Notes: generated by a model from the sequence alone, not told the origin. Shown: positions 46,406-57,530, counted from the first letter of the stretch. The stretch: DNA of 64,000 nucleotides from Heliocidaris erythrogramma (GCA_025617745.1 CM046863.1:13644875-13708874), one strand, 5' to 3'. Translations and numbers: made by a program.

Positions 46406-47690
46406 TGAATCAACAATGATGCATTTCGTGTTCAGGACTTGTCTTTTCATGCCACTACATTTCGTTAATTTGGTAGCTTATCGAAACGTCGTGGCGCGTA
46501 ACAACGCGGGAAAGGCTCACATGACAAAATTATTCAATATCAACATTTTATTTTATAGAGGCAGAACAAACAAATTATAATGAATTAGTGTTTACCTCTT
46601 TGAACACTTTCAAGCAAAATAAAATGAAAACTTTTATTCAGATATTTATGATTCTAATGTTAGCACACATAACACTACACGTTTTCCTCTTTTGGTCTTT
46701 CCCGCGTCTTTATGCGCCCTTCCGTTTCGCTAGGCTACCTTATTCAGACTCACTTACTCTTTTTACATATGCAAACACAAAGTACACACTAGAGGTTACA
46801 GATTTCAAAGTTCAAGGGTCACGGATGGAGCCATCTGACGACCGCCACGAGCAACGAGAAGGGTCGTGGAAACGTGTCTTCTGTTTCCTGCTCCTCGGGT
46901 CATGTCATGGGATATTTTATTCACGTTGGTTGTTTCTGGCTCTCCTGCTGAAGTAGGGAAATTAAAAAGAGACAAAGAAGGAAATCAATACATTTTATTT
47001 TAAAATATTAAATTCAGTCTCAAGTCCGGTGCATGAGCACAGAAAGTGCATTGCTACGTCTTATAAAACAAAGATGATTGTTCGATGTCAACTTCTTCCA
47101 CTAGTTGAGTTCCCAGCTATCCACTTGACATGCCCCTACCCCTAAGCCCTACCCTTAACCCTAAACCAAACCCTACATCTCACCTAAAACCCAATTACAA
47201 AACAAACCTAAACCTAAATAGGAATGTGTATTTCTATGATACTATATAATTTTATAGAAGATATTTTCTCAATAACAATTTGATCAACATAATTATCATG
47301 GTGGAACTTCATGCATTATTTGTTTTCAATTACTTTGTACTATTTCAAAAAGAATACATTTGGTTTTATCTCAATTAAGTGACAGTTTGTTGAATTTAAC
47401 CCACAACGGTATTTTCTTTTTATTTTGTTCACTAATAACTGATAACTGCCAACAGTAATATATTACTGAACAGTAACACATTATACAGGAAATATTCTTT
47501 GTAACTGTCTAAATACAAGGGACCAGACTCGACTAGCATTCATGCTATTTTCTGGTTCCTATTACCTTTGCACTCTTATGTAACGAGATATCACTGTGAA
47601 CATGTACAATGATGATTATTCATTGGATAAAACATTCATTCATTCATTCATTCATAATAAATTCATTCATTCATTAAACTGATGTACAAT
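46406..47690. other. Non-coding stretch with telomere-like and ATTC repeats
   Basis: At about 47130-47200 degenerate CCCTAA words occur (CCCTACCCCTAAGCCCTACC, CTTAACCCTAAACC). (ATTC)n lies at 47634-47675. The open frame 46588-46956 has no domain and no coding bias that I can see. Confidence 0.5.
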
Positions 47691-48348
47691 TGAGTATAAG
47701 TTACTATGGCTTAAAACAAAGAAGTGTCATCAGCGAATTGTACAAATTTATAAGAAGCAGCAGAATTGCATATAAGAACAAGAGAGGACCTAAATTAATT
47801 TTTTGTGTTCCACATTTCATCAGTAATTTGGAGGAAGGACATCCATCATATTCTGTAAATCGGTATCTACGTGAAAAGTAAGTCCTAATGCAAATTAAAG
47901 CAATCCCTTATTAAAACACCATAATTGCCCAATTTCTCAAAAAGTATAGAAAAATCAATAGTATCGAAGGCCCTACTTTGGTCCATAAAGACACCAGATA
48001 TAAATTGGTTTGAATAAAAAGCAAAAACAATCCTATGGTGAACAGATATAAAGGCAAAGTTTTTAGAAAATTAGTTCTAAATCCAAATTGATTATCATGT
48101 AATACATGATGTTTAGTTACAAATTCATAAATATATTGTATAATACTAGGTGTTACAAAAAAACATTTCCCACTTTATAGTTCAAAAACTATATATCAGA
48201 TAACCCTGTCATTGATATGAGAAATAGCTGAAAAGTGTACAATTTTGTTGGAGGTAATGAAAGCATAAATCAGTTTCATTAAGTTCAAGATTAATTTTAA
48301 GTTAGGATTCAGATTTTGCTTTTTTTTCAACCCTCTGTACAAAACTAA

Positions 48349-49063
48349 AAGGCCCGGTCACACCGCCAGAACTTTGCTGGAGCGTTCCTGGAGCGGTGAA
48401 AAAAAATCATCACCGCTCTAACCGTTCACCACCGTTTAACAGAAGTTGGCCCCCGTTAAGGCAACGCCGTATACGCTCGGCCACCGCTGATGGTCCCTCC
48501 TACCGCTCCGAAAGTTTTGAGCTGCACAAAAATATTGCGAGCGGTGAGGAGCGGGCAATTTTCCGCTCCGGCAAAGTTCACCACCGCTCCAACAACGCCC
48601 AGTCAAAGTTTGGCACCGCTAGACGCAAGTTCGTGGACGCTTGGGTCCGCTAGGCCAACGCAGAAATCTTGAACGCTGGACCACCGCTGCTTCGCCAGCT
48701 TTGCCCGGGCGGTGATTAAACGTTGCACAAACTTTGGTGGAGCGGTTGTAAGCGTTTTACGAGCGGACACGGGATTGCTGGAACGGTGTCGGGCGTTGAA
48801 GCAGCGATCCATTGCGGTGATGAACTTTGGTTTGGCGTTGGTATGGAGGTGTCGGAGCGGGACCAACGCTCGCTACCGCTCGCTACCGTTAAACCAACGC
48901 TAAAGCAACGCCGGCTTCAGCGGTGCACCGCTAAGGCAACGCCCGTGTTTTCGATTTTTTTTCCCCATTTTGTGCGCGGTGACGAGCGTTGTCGAAATTC
49001 GGCCCCCTCTCCCTACCGTTCAAGGAACGCTCCAACAAAGTTCTGGCGGTGTGACCGGGCCTT
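48349..49063. mobile_element. 715-bp PIF/Harbinger-like MITE with AGCGGTG/AACGC iterations
   Basis: Inverted ends AAGGCCCGGTCACACCGCCA and its complement match for about 38 bp and are flanked by TAA on both sides. The interior is GC-rich and consists of scattered AGCGGTG, CCACCGCT, GAGCGTT and CAACGCC words. Several open frames of 60-144 codons inside are artefacts of this composition. It is nested in the left arm of the 1.9-kb foldback. Confidence 0.85.
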
Positions 49064-49316
49064 TAACTTTGCACAGGGGTCAATTGGTGTGTATGGGAGT
49101 GTGTGGTTAACACCCAGACAATGGCCAGGGTTTGAATGCTTTATTATTTATTCATGAGGAATTCCACTATCACAGCTAGTCTTTATTCATCCTCTGGCAT
49201 TAACTGTGTAAAGTCATTTCACTGAGATGTCATTTTAATGGATTTTGAAGCAATCAAAGTAATGCGAAGTGATTTAAGTCATTCAAAGGATAGGAATATT
49301 GATGTTGTCCTTGACG

Positions 49317-49590
49317 ATGATGATGATGATGATGATTATGACGAAGATTATGGTGATGATGATAATGATGATGACAATGATAATGATGACAATGATGACA
49401 ATGATATACCGATGATTATGATGATGATAATGATAACAATGATGATAATTATGATCGAGATGATAATGCTGCTGCTAATAATAATGATGGTCATGGTAGT
49501 GACATTGATGATGATGATAATAATAATGATAACGACAACGATGATGATATTAATGGTGATGATGATGATGATGATAGTGATGATGATGTT
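49317..49590 (+). repeat. (GAT)n-rich microsatellite
   Basis: Imperfect GAT/AAT triplets fill about 270 bp. They create a 141-codon frame of Asp/Asn/Met on one strand and Ile-rich frames on the other; these are not protein genes. It forms the loop region of the foldback. Confidence 0.9.
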
Positions 49591-50930
49591 GCAAGCACAT
49601 GTAAAGATGTGCTTACTGTTTTCAAGTGCATGCATTTTACCCTTTACCATGAATTCAGACTAGTGCCCAGGGCAATCCATCATGAATTATTAATAAAGCA
49701 TTCATGTGCCTTGGAGCAAGAGACCAGAAGCCTGGTCAGCAGAAATCTGAAAAGGTGGTATTCATGTCCACTGTTCAGGGTCATTGTAAGCATACACTCA
49801 CATACACATCATTGGTTCCTGTGTAAAGTCCAAGATTTGTAGAGGGTTAAATTTTGACCAAAATCTGGAACCTAACTTTAAAATTAATCACGGATTTAAT
49901 GAAACTTATGCTTTCATATTCAAATCACCTCCAACTAAATTGTACACTATTCAGCTATTACTCTAATCAATGACAGTGTTATCTGATATGTAGTTTTCGA
50001 ACTATTAAGGATGAAAAGTGGGAAATGTTTTTTGTAACACCTAGTATTTTCTCTATGATTTTTGAAAAAAAAAAACATGAAAGATAATTATCAATAATGT
50101 GTTCATCCTTTTTTTTTTAAATTGGGATGTTTTTTTTAATATTTTTAGTGTAAAGGTAATATCCCCATTTGAAGGGAGAGATTAATTACAGGAGTTAGTG
50201 GTTTTGCTATTATATATCTAATATATTTAACAACATCGGGACTAATATCATCCCATCCACAAGACTTTCCATTTTAAATGAACATAATTATTTTCACAAT
50301 TTCATCGTCATTAGTAGGTTAAAGATATAAACAGTCCTTTAGTGGAAAAATCATGAAAGAATAAAGATAATTTTCTCCATAAGCATTTGCATCTATGGAA
50401 TATGCTGATTGTCGTCAATATTATTAAAATGATTGTTGAAATTGTTAGATACTAATTGAGGATCACTCAGAGTCTGTCCCTCATGTAAAAATGCTTTGGT
50501 AAAACAGACTTTTGTTCATAAAACATTATTTATCAACTGCCACGTTTTTTTCAGATCAATTATGCTCTACAATCATTAAACTTTTCATAAAAATACTTCT
50601 ACTTAGCTTTTCTCAGTTCTGATGGCACATGGTTTCTAATTATCTTGTATTCCTTCCATTCTCTTGCGTAGGGTTACAGCGAAACTTGTTATACAGTTTG
50701 ATTGTCATGTTTTTTTCTCAAAAGCTTAGGTGTTCATATCCATGGCTTCTTTAATTCATTTTTCTTATTCCTCTTAGGAAATATAAATGAGTCATTATGC
50801 TGTCATTGAAAGTTAGAATAAAAGATCATTAGCATCATTGAGATCTTTACTTTCGGGCGAATTTTTAAATCAGCAGTATATTTACCAATTACATTCCCCT
50901 ATTATAACAAGTTTCAATTTTCGCTTACAG

Positions 50931-51384
50931 TTTTTGATTCACACGCAGGTAAAACGTTAAAAATGGAAAGTTTATACTCAAGTGAATGACGTCAGCCCCC
51001 TCTCATCACCGCCTTAAAAAATGTAACTATACGCCTAAATGTGTGTGTATACAAATATAACAAAATAAAAATACATGGAACAGCCTCAGTTGTGAGAACT
51101 TAAATAGAACGAAGAAGGGGAGATAGAAGAGAGAGAGAGAGAGTGTGTGTGTGGGTGTGTATGGGTGAGTTTACATAGATTCATTTGTGGGGTACAGAGA
51201 ACAATAGAGCACAATGATGGCGTTTATTCCGTCATGCTTGTGGGGTACAAAATACAATAGGAGAAAACAATACAGGTCCCGACAAATCAATGTGTGTAGA
51301 GGTGTGTGTGCGTGTATGTGTGTTTGCGTGAGAGAGAGAGAGAGAGAGAGAGAGCTGAGTGAATGTGAAATCTAGATACATGTA
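50931..51384. other. Non-coding stretch with GA and GT microsatellites
   Basis: (GA)n at 51131-51144 and 51331-51353, with GT-rich stretches. No gene. Confidence 0.55.
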
Positions 51385-52058
51385 TAGGCCAGAATCCTGT
51401 CCCGAAATAGTCAAACCATTTTTCCTATCAGATTTGACCCCTTAAAGTTACTTGGACCATCCATATCATTCACAAAAAAAAAAAAAAAAATGCCCCCAAG
51501 ACAGGTCGATCTAAACCCATCTAACATATGTACAAATTTTCCGTTGGGATAATTGGCTTGTCAGACGACCCCTAAAAAGCGCGGTAAATTTATGGACCAA
51601 ATTATGTCAGAAGGAAGAGGTATGGCTGTACATTAAAAAATATAAACACTTCGTAAAAATTTCCACTAGCTCCCTTGTATAAAACACCAAAGTGCCCCTT
51701 GACCAAACTCTGCTGCCCCAAACCATTCTCTTACACTCAAAACTAAATAACTCACAATTTGCTTATTCCATGCATATCAAATATATATATTACAATCTTG
51801 AGTATTGTCCATCGTCCTTAATAAGTGGAAGATTTTACCCCAATCTTGGTCATTTATAGTCATACAACTTCCTTCTGACAGAGTTTGGAGCATATTATAT
51901 AGGTTGATAACGATCCGACTTGGTAACCCTCTTAAGGGGCACTAGTCCCAAACCCGGCGGCTATAGTTATGCTGACAAGCTTTTGGTAAATGGTCTGAAT
52001 TTAAGGGGCATTCGATAAAGAAAAACGGTTGACTATTTCGGGATAGACAGGCTCCTGG
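51385..52058. mobile_element. Foldback-type repeat with CCCGAAATAGTC ends
   Basis: GGCCAGAATCCTGTCCCGAA on the left pairs with TTCGGGATAGACAGGCTCCT on the right, and the inner AAACCATTTTTC region also pairs. Part of the interior (51560-51730) recurs inverted at 58795-59010. No coding frame. Confidence 0.65.
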
Positions 52059-52319
52059 GGGTCGTTTCATCAAGTGTCTTTTTTTGACAAATTTGCTCTC
52101 AGCCGATCAGATTCAAGGATTTCAGTAGCTTATAACAGTTATTGCAACTAGTCATTGATGCATGACAAGTTTTTGAAACAGGGCCCTGGTCTGTACATTG
52201 TGCCAATGATGTCTTTGAAATTGGCAGATCTTAGGTGTTGCATTGTTTCTGGGCACCTGTATACGATTTTGATTCTGTTGTCAAAATTCCAGGGCGAGGA
52301 TAGTGTATGGAACTCCAAA

Positions 52320-53020
52320 ACATGTATCATTCTTTCAAATGCTAATTGTTCATCGTATTTATTTCAAAACTTATATCCTGTCGTTCATTTTTTTTTTTTT
52401 TTTTTTGGGGGGGGGGGAGGGGGAATGTACATTGATTGTACATGTTTGTGCACATGATCTTGTCCGAAAAAGAAATACATTTTTTTGAAGTCTGCAATAT
52501 TAATTCTATTATGCTCAAGCCCCAAAATTAGAGTCTAATTGTCTTGTCACTGAAAACCAGTCGGTTGTACTAACGTCTGCAATAGACCTGCCTACATGTA
52601 CATGCATGTTCATCACTGTACAATGTACCCGTAGCCAGAGGAGGTCGGAGGGGTCGGACCCCCCCCCCCCCTTCTTGGGCTGAGGTCCGCTTTTTCATGA
52701 AAAAAAACACACACACACCTTTAATCTTTGTTACCAGAATTACCCACATGCTGTCAGTTGTATTGATTATGACAAAAAGGTACACTTTTGCCAAAAACGA
52801 CCCATCCGTTTAGAAACCCTGGCTACGGACCTGTACATCCATATTCAATGAATATAAGTTGAAATCATATCAACACGATATGCCTGAGACATTCCCCCGT
52901 TTTGTCCCACATAGCTTTTCATGTCTGCTCTCTTTAGTGTTACCGTGTTATTATAATGCCGAAATGCCAATTGTTTTGCAGAGATGAAACGTTCACAAAG
53001 GAATATCACTCTGAATGACC
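52320..53020 (+). repeat. Upstream region of DD cluster 2, copy 1 of a dispersed duplication
   Basis: Matches 61680-62450 in order: AATCGGTTGTACTAAC-like word, TATCAACACGATATGCC, CACATAGCTTTTC and TCTCTTTAGTG, GATGAAACGTT. Copy 1 carries a MITE at about 52630-52827 that copy 2 lacks; copy 2 carries the hAT-like MITE that copy 1 lacks. The first DD exon of cluster 2 follows 150 bp downstream of copy 1. Confidence 0.75.
52630..52827. mobile_element. CCGTAGCCAG-ended MITE with poly(C)
   Basis: CCGTAGCCAG and CTGGCTACGG are inverted ends. A C tract and a CA tract lie inside. The related segment at 61.9 kb shows the site without it. Target duplication is unclear. Confidence 0.6.
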
Positions 53021-53170
53021 TTTGTAGTGACAGAGTCGGGGATTCCCAGATTAGATCAATGGTAATACTATAGTACACTCGTAATATACATGTGTATAAT
53101 AAAATTAACGGCAGTGCAGTTATAAAGTGCGTTAGGCATATCGTTATTTCAGTGGTTACAAATAGCAAAA

Positions 53171-53426
53171 ATGTCCCTCTCTCCACTTGAGGTTGCTCTG
53201 ATTGCTAAGCAGATATCTGATATATCTGTACTGGGTCTATTACTGAAGTTCACTCAGACCCAAGTGGAGGAATTTGAGGAGGAGAATGGCGAGGATTTAA
53301 CGAAAAACAAGGGAACTAAAAATATGCTAAAGATGTGGTGTGGTAAGGATGGCTCTACCAAGGAAAAGCTTGTGGAAGCTTTACGGTTGTCAGAAATGGG
53401 AGTACTCGCTGAACTTGTTGAACAAG
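53171..53426 (+). CDS. Death-domain exon 3 (possible first coding exon of cluster 2)
   Basis: An ATG at 53171 (context CAAAAATGT) opens MSLSPLEVALIAKQISDISV, then LLLKFTQTQVEEFEEENGED, KNMLKMWCGKDG and LRLSEMGVLAELVEQ. The length and helix pattern, with the conserved Trp in KMWCG, fit a Death domain. The exon leaves in phase 1 at CAAG|GTAGGT. An acceptor TTTCAG|TGG lies at 53152 and keeps the frame open, so it could also be an internal exon in phase 0. I favour a separate gene start because 22 kb of repeats separate it from cluster 1. Confidence 0.8.
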
Positions 53427-53913
53427 GTAGGTTCATATAATATGGTGATAATGATTGAAGAATTTGGTCAAGTACACCAGAATAATTCCTTTTCTTTTAG
53501 CGTTGCACTCGATCCCAGTACACATGAGAATAGTCTCCATTGTGTATGTGTGTGTCTGACGACACAGTCAAGATTCATGAGACAGACCCTATTGTACCGT
53601 CCTGAGACGCTGTCTATTGCAGAGCATTAATCAGTGATATCTTAAATTTATTCAATGAAGTAGAATAGGTCTATACGATTCCGTTTTTAAAGCGTAAAGA
53701 TTGCAGTTTTGCAGCATATGTTTTGGTACACTTTTGCCCCCCCCCCCCCCAAAAAAAAAAGAAAACAAGACAAAAACAAAAGACATAACACAGAAAGCAA
53801 GATAAAACTGCACATTTAAAAGTTTCTATGTTCCAAACCATATTATGTAACACAGAAAACAAAAACAAATTGTGAAATGATCTAAACATGTCATTCTTCT
53901 TTCAAACTTTTAG

Positions 53914-53977
53914 GTATTGTGTCAGATGAACAGAATAGATTCTTGGAGCCAGATGTAACATCACCTAACGCAGCATC
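53914..53977 (+). CDS. Linker exon 4
   Basis: A 64-bp exon from ACTTTTAG|GT to GCATC|GTAAGT with strong splice sites. In phase 1 it reads GIVSDEQNRFLEPDVTSPNA and exits in phase 2. It joins in frame directly to the Death-domain exon at 55954 but not to the linker at 55399. Confidence 0.7.
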
Positions 53978-53997
53978 GTAAGTGTTAAGCAGCTTAT

Positions 53998-54041
<44 letters not shown>

Positions 54042-55226
54042 GTCGCATTACGCAGAAAAGAAGTAGTCACAGAATGTTGTCTGTAGGTGGGTGGTTTGCC
54101 CAAGTTTATCTGGTTTATGATCAATAGCGTTGAAACAAACCCTGCAAATCAGGCAGAATAATAAACATATTTGAATCATAAAGCAAAACATGACAATCAC
54201 ATTGAAAATACACGTAATTGCTTTCCTTCTTTACAAGTAGTAACAACTTATTTTCTTTACTTATTTTCTTTTACATGAATATGCATCTAGATAATTATGA
54301 CTCACAATATAACTGAGATACACCAGGTTTACGACTGACAATACATGTACATCGCTCTCTTATATCTTTTTAAGTGCTGAACTACACTTCTAAATCAATG
54401 CCATTCTGTCAAGTTAAATCTTTCAGATCATAGAAAGAACCAGTTTAGAAGGAACATTGTAAGTACATGAGAACTTGTTGAAATATATTATTTATTATTT
54501 ACTTATTAATAAACAACAATCTTGTATAAGTACAGTATAGTATCAAAAATCAAACTGACCTTCGGCCGGAAACAAACAATACCAAACGTTTATATGCACT
54601 TTATTCTTTTACCAGTATGCTACAGTATATGTATTTTGAATTATATTTGACCAAGGATAAACTGACAGAATAAATGGAATTAATGAAAATTCCTATTAGT
54701 ATTAGTATAACAATTCATTGCCTACCCGAGGTCTCCGTCAACCAGCAACTAACTGCCTTTGGCACCCATCGCATCGGTAGCCACTACCCCAGAACATCTC
54801 TATGGACTTATTGTTCCACCATCAAACAACTCATGACATGAGTAACCCTAGCTCAGCTGCTGAAGTTCTCTACCAGTTCTCAACCAGTCTCTACCAGTCG
54901 CTACCTGATACATCTACAATAAAACAGGACAATTTGAGTTACTACAACTCTAACACCTCAGTGAAACAAGAATGGTACACTTCCATGGGTAGCCAGGATT
55001 GGCTTCGTGAATGTAAAAAAAAAAAAATGGCTATACGCCTTCTACATCACGAAGGCAGGCGTTCTTACCCAGCAATCTAATTGCGCACGGGTTAGCAGGA
55101 CTGGAAAATGCCCTGAAATAACACTTTTCTGATAACTCCCGCGACCGACAGCTCCTTCGCCACAGCGTTTCCTCCTAAGAAAACGTTTAGAATTAGAATG
55201 TCTTTTTGATCGTACGTAATTTTACA
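53978..55226 (+). other. Intron with an ATT repeat and one unexplained frame
   Basis: (ATT)n at about 54005-54042. The frame 54802-55080 begins MDLLFHHQTTHDMSNPSSAA and has a Tyr/Ser-rich middle; I do not recognise it. By splice phase an extra Death-domain exon would be expected here if both linkers were used in one transcript; none is visible. Confidence 0.45.
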
Positions 55227-55395
55227 AAAAAATCCAAAAAAGATCATCAGAAATTTCTGAGAACTCGCCAGTGTTTGTGTGTATCCATTGTCATGCCATT
55301 GTCATGCCATATCTGCATGACAAGAGGAGGCATGGATACACACAAACACTGGCGAGTTCTCGGAAATTTCTGATGATCTTTTTTTGATTTTTATT
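55227..55395. mobile_element. Foldback MITE touching a splice acceptor
   Basis: Arms of about 65 bp pair AAGATCATCAGAAATTTCTG and ACTCGCCAGTGTTTGTGTGT with their complements; a loop with repeated CATTGTCATGCCAT lies between. The right arm supplies the T-rich tract directly before TTATTCAG|GA, the acceptor of the next exon. Confidence 0.8.
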
Positions 55396-55398
55396 CAG

Positions 55399-55522
55399 GA
55401 TCAGTCGAAACAACATCTCAAAACTTGGTACCTGCACGCCCTTCGGAACCTTCAACATCTGCTTCAGTTGGCATCCCTCTTGTGGGGGCTGAAGGCTTGA
55501 CCGTCTCTACTTCGAAGACCAG
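55399..55522 (+). CDS. Linker exon 5 (probable alternative to linker 4)
   Basis: A 124-bp exon between ATTCAG|GA and ACCAG|GTCAGA. In phase 1 it reads SVETTSQNLVPARPSEPSTS and on to GLTVSTSKTR, a Ser/Thr/Pro-rich spacer. Phase 1 in, phase 2 out. It can follow DD exon 3 and precede the terminal DD exon, but cannot be joined after linker 4 without meeting a stop. Its donor resembles that of linker exon 2. Confidence 0.6.
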
Positions 55523-55953
55523 GTCAGAGTTTTCAATCGGAAGATCCTTATAAAAATAAAAGACAAAATCCATGTCTATGAGAGAAAAGATCGACGGAAC
55601 TTCCTTTTTGTAAGCTTTGATCGATCAAACAACTGTATGATTTTCCTTGCGAGGAACTACCGCGTGGTTTATACTGATCTTAATAAAACATCCTCTTGCC
55701 GAAATGTCTCTCCTGTAAAGGAGGACGCACAAAAACATTCTCCTTGTTCTGACATTTGTGTTGTTACAATTTTTGGGTAATGATTACTCGTAATCTTTGT
55801 AAAATGAAATGGAATTCATTTGCAATTGATTTACGACACAAGTTCAACAGTGCACATCAACGGGACCAAAGTAACCCTGGATACAAGATGAGTTGAGATT
55901 CATTTCAAGTATAGTCTTGCTCTAATTTTCTTTATCCTCATTATACACAACAG

Positions 55954-56212
55954 TGATGCCGTACCAAATGGAAAACTGAACACTCTGGCAACCCATGTCC
56001 CACATGGGAAATACAGCACCCTTTCCGAAAAGCTCGGCATCGAGTACAACGAAGCATGTGGCATTCTCGCCAAGTACGGCAATGGCAATAGGAAAGCGAT
56101 AAGAGAGTGTCTGGCTATCTGGAAGAACAGGACTGGTGGTAGCTCGGCTAAACTGAAGGAGATACTTTACAGTGCCGATGTAGGAGGAACCTTGGTGCAG
56201 TATATAGAATGA
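55954..56212 (+). CDS. Death-domain exon 4, terminal exon with stop
   Basis: Acceptor ACAACAG|T; phase 2 entry gives SDAVPNGKLNTLATHV, then YSTLSEKLGIEYNEACGILA, KAIRECLAIWKNRTGG and LKEILYSADVGGTLVQYIE before TGA at 56210-56212. The helix pattern with the LAIWK Trp core is a Death domain. Both linkers 4 and 5 join to it in frame. A poly(A) signal follows at 56408. Confidence 0.85.
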
Positions 56213-56407
56213 AGACAATGCTGCAAAGACAATCTACGGCATTGTTAAATGTACTATCGACTCCTGTCTTATAAGGTCTTAAAGTAGATATTCAAAGAAA
56301 ATCACAAATATGGCAATTAATGTATCACTAGAAACTGGGAAGCTTACAGATGGCAATCGTATAAGTTTTATGTCAACTGCGTATCTGGTGATTATAAAAA
56401 CAACACA

Positions 56408-56413
56408 AATAAA
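56408..56413 (+). other. Poly(A) signal AATAAA
   Basis: Canonical AATAAA about 196 bp after the stop codon of the terminal Death-domain exon, on the same strand. It marks the likely end of the cluster-2 gene. Confidence 0.6.
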
Positions 56414-56424
56414 AGCTCTTCTCA

Positions 56425-57075
56425 GCATCTGGAATATCCGAGGATTCGCCAGAAATATAGCGATGTTTTGATGTCGTCACACACGGGATCGATCCTGCTT
56501 AAGCAGACGACGTCCTATAATGAATGAACGTAATTGCAATGCAATTATTTATGAAATTATAAAGAGTTTGGTGTATTTAAACATGACCTTATTTCACACC
56601 ATTATAAAGGGAAAGTGAAACTGATTCTGATAGCTAAAACCGTTTGATTGTAAATACATAGGAGAAGGGTCAATGATCAATGAAATAAACCCCACTTTCA
56701 AATTGAAAAGCCCTCCGAATAATAGCAGGATGGTATTCGTTCCCTCTTGAAACGCCGAACATGGCCCGGTGCAAGCAGCTGAAAATACAATGGCGTCTTA
56801 TTTTGTTTACAAGTGACTGATTCCTTTATTTTTTTAACGCTGCATTTTTCATCAAAATAATACCATACACGAAGTTAAGTGTGAGGCAACAGACTAACAT
56901 TAAGACTGACCCTAGTGAAGGAAGAGAAATAAGTGAAGAGGAGATGACAAAATAGGCTCTGAAAAATGTGTAAGATGTTATGGGACATCGTCTGCTTAGA
57001 CAGGACTGGTCCAGGGTGTGTCGTCACATATCTCAGCAGCGTTCGAGGAGCTCTTCAGCTGCTATATCGGGGGCT
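56425..57075. mobile_element. Foldback element downstream of cluster 2
   Basis: The left arm with GATGTCGTCACACACGGGAT and TGCTTAAGCAGACGACGTCC pairs imperfectly with the right arm GGACATCGTCTGCTTAGACA..GGTGTGTCGTCACATATCTC. No open frame in between. Confidence 0.65.
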
Positions 57076-57530
57076 GTATTTTACCGTTTTATAATTGATA
57101 ATAATCATTACTTCAAATGTTTCCAAGCGTTGAATTTGGATAACCTTGTTTAATTTATGCCATCTATGCAATAATAAGTATTAAGCCAATATTTAAAATC
57201 ATTAACGTTCTACTTTAATGTTTTAAATGTTGTTATCGTCGTTGCGTAGTTGATTTCTACAAGCTGCCACTTTTCTCATACCATTTCTCAATACGTTTCA
57301 GCTACCCTGAGTTTCCTAGTGCTATACTCGTATCTAGAACTTTGTGTAGGCTTATTTCCATCGTTCTTTGAGTCCAGTAACCATAAAACGACAAATATAT
57401 ATCATTAAGGTTTACATAAAGAGCTAGATGTTAAGAAACCAAACTCAAGATTGCCATATTTGGGTTTTTATTTTACTAGTTTTAGGTTATTCATGTCATT
57501 GAAATAAAAATGTATGACTATGTACATCTA

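Larger units (their letters stand above)
48146..50044. mobile_element. 1.9-kb foldback element inserted in the decayed LINE
   Basis: Ends CTAGGTGTTACAAAAAAAC and its complement are flanked by TA (48144-48145, 50045-50046). Inverted homology runs about 200 bp and continues beyond the nested MITE (TTTGCACAGGGGTCAATTGG near 49072 pairs with the region near 49810). Almost the whole element is two arms around a (GAT)n core. TA flanks suggest a Tc1/mariner-type origin. Confidence 0.8.
47700..50930 (-). pseudogene. Heavily decayed LINE, split by a DNA element
   Basis: Two pieces lie on the minus strand. Right piece (50045-50930): LYNKFRCNPTQEN near 50690 and GWDDISPDVVKYI near 50250, the linker and start of a LINE RT. 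Left piece (47700-48145): DNQFGFR near 48090, DQSRAFDTID near 47980 and VQFADDTSL near 47735, the central RT boxes. Many stops and frameshifts break both. The order is continuous if the 1.9-kb element 48146-50044 is removed. It is older than the LINE at 17-20 kb. Confidence 0.75.

Noticed and set aside
46588-46956. 122-codon plus-strand frame with hydrophobic stretches
   Set aside because: Considered as a small membrane protein, but there are no splice, family or composition signals; not supportable.
48396-49157. Several frames of 60-144 codons, Arg/Ser/Ala-rich
   Set aside because: They lie in the GC-rich iterated interior of a MITE with inverted ends and TAA target duplications.
49238-49663. 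Asp/Met-rich 141-codon frame
   Set aside because: It is a translation of a (GAT)n microsatellite.
30750-53426. Joining both Death-domain clusters into one gene
   Set aside because: A phase-1 donor at 30878 could join to a weak acceptor just before 53171, but 22 kb of repeats, a plausible ATG and a better phase-0 acceptor make separate genes more likely. Not excluded.
54802-55080. Frame in the intron of DD cluster 2, considered as a missing exon
   Set aside because: No Death-domain pattern and no fitting splice sites in the required phases; left as unexplained sequence.
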